Below are positions 6,988 to 7,081 of a stretch of DNA of 7,081 bases, piece by piece; the stretch's first letter is position 1; each line of letters starts with the position of its first letter. Under the pieces are notes generated by a model. That model saw only the letters and a program-made list of their open reading frames with translations, was not told the DNA's origin and made no database searches. Origin of the DNA: an uncultured Clostridia bacterium (GTDB lineage Bacteria; Bacillota; Clostridia; Oscillospirales; Oscillospiraceae); NCBI GenBank assembly GCA_946011705.1, contig CAMGCA010000099.1:1-7081 (forward strand), given 5' to 3'. The position numbers were made by a program, and so were the translations under genes.

Positions 6988-7021
6988 CGGGTCGGCTGCG
7001 TTTTTCGCAGCGATGCCGTTA
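6985..7021 (+). repeat. Interrupted hairpin at the end of araD
   Basis: The outer stem TAACGG (6985-6990, including the araD stop) pairs with CCGTTA (7016-7021). A 4-by-4 internal loop separates it from the inner stem GCTGCG/CGCAGC (6995-7000, 7006-7011), which has a TTTTT loop. The five T's are in the loop rather than after the stem, so this is not a typical intrinsic terminator. The rest of the tail (7022-7081) is A-rich, with no gene, ribosome binding site or clear promoter that I can support. Confidence 0.5.
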
Positions 7022-7081
7022 ACCGCAAGACCCCAGTAACAAGAGAATAATCAGCGACACAATAAAAAAACAAAAATATAT

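Noticed and set aside
6995..7011. Rho-independent terminator after araD.
   Set aside because: The T's are in the hairpin loop and the sequence after the stem is not T-rich.
1..7081. CRISPR array, tRNA or rRNA gene, insertion sequence, or phage feature.
   Set aside because: None was found: there are no spaced direct repeats, no cloverleaf-like sequence in the gaps, and no transposase or integrase motifs.

Overview
The window holds an L-arabinose uptake and catabolism operon, read entirely on the + strand, from a G+C-rich anaerobic Firmicute. I infer class Clostridia, probably Oscillospiraceae/Ruminococcaceae-like gut bacteria. The reasons are strong AGGAG-type ribosome binding sites, heavy use of codons ending in C or G, a multiple-monosaccharide ABC transporter next to araA and araD, and an FGGY kinase of the type common in gut anaerobes. 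The genus is not determined.

Layout: positions 1-28 are unassigned and lie just upstream of a 45-bp-arm inverted repeat (29-121). That repeat contains the ribosome binding site and start codon of the first gene. Then come mmsA (103-1662, sugar ABC transporter ATPase with two nucleotide-binding domains) and mmsB (1659-2822, permease), joined by an ATGA overlap. A 13-bp intergenic hairpin follows, then a small two-helix membrane protein of unknown function (2888-3151). Its end overlaps the start of an FGGY sugar kinase (about 3141-4673), which is followed by L-arabinose isomerase araA (4695-6155). A 133-bp gap (6156-6288) contains a small hairpin, a 21-bp palindrome and a weak promoter-like sequence. 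L-ribulose-5-phosphate 4-epimerase araD (6289-6987) is last, and a non-coding tail with an imperfect hairpin and an A-rich end closes the window.

How the genes work together: MmsA and MmsB, with a periplasmic-type binding protein expected just upstream but not in the window, would import the pentose. AraA converts L-arabinose to L-ribulose. The FGGY kinase, by position the ribulokinase, makes L-ribulose 5-phosphate. AraD makes D-xylulose 5-phosphate for the pentose phosphate or phosphoketolase routes. No regulator gene (AraR or other) is present.

The core genes are ordinary members of known families and I see no wholly new system. The points worth a second look are the long hairpin that buries the mmsA start, the small membrane protein inside the operon, the kinase's unusual first phosphate-binding motif and uncertain substrate, and the control region in front of araD.
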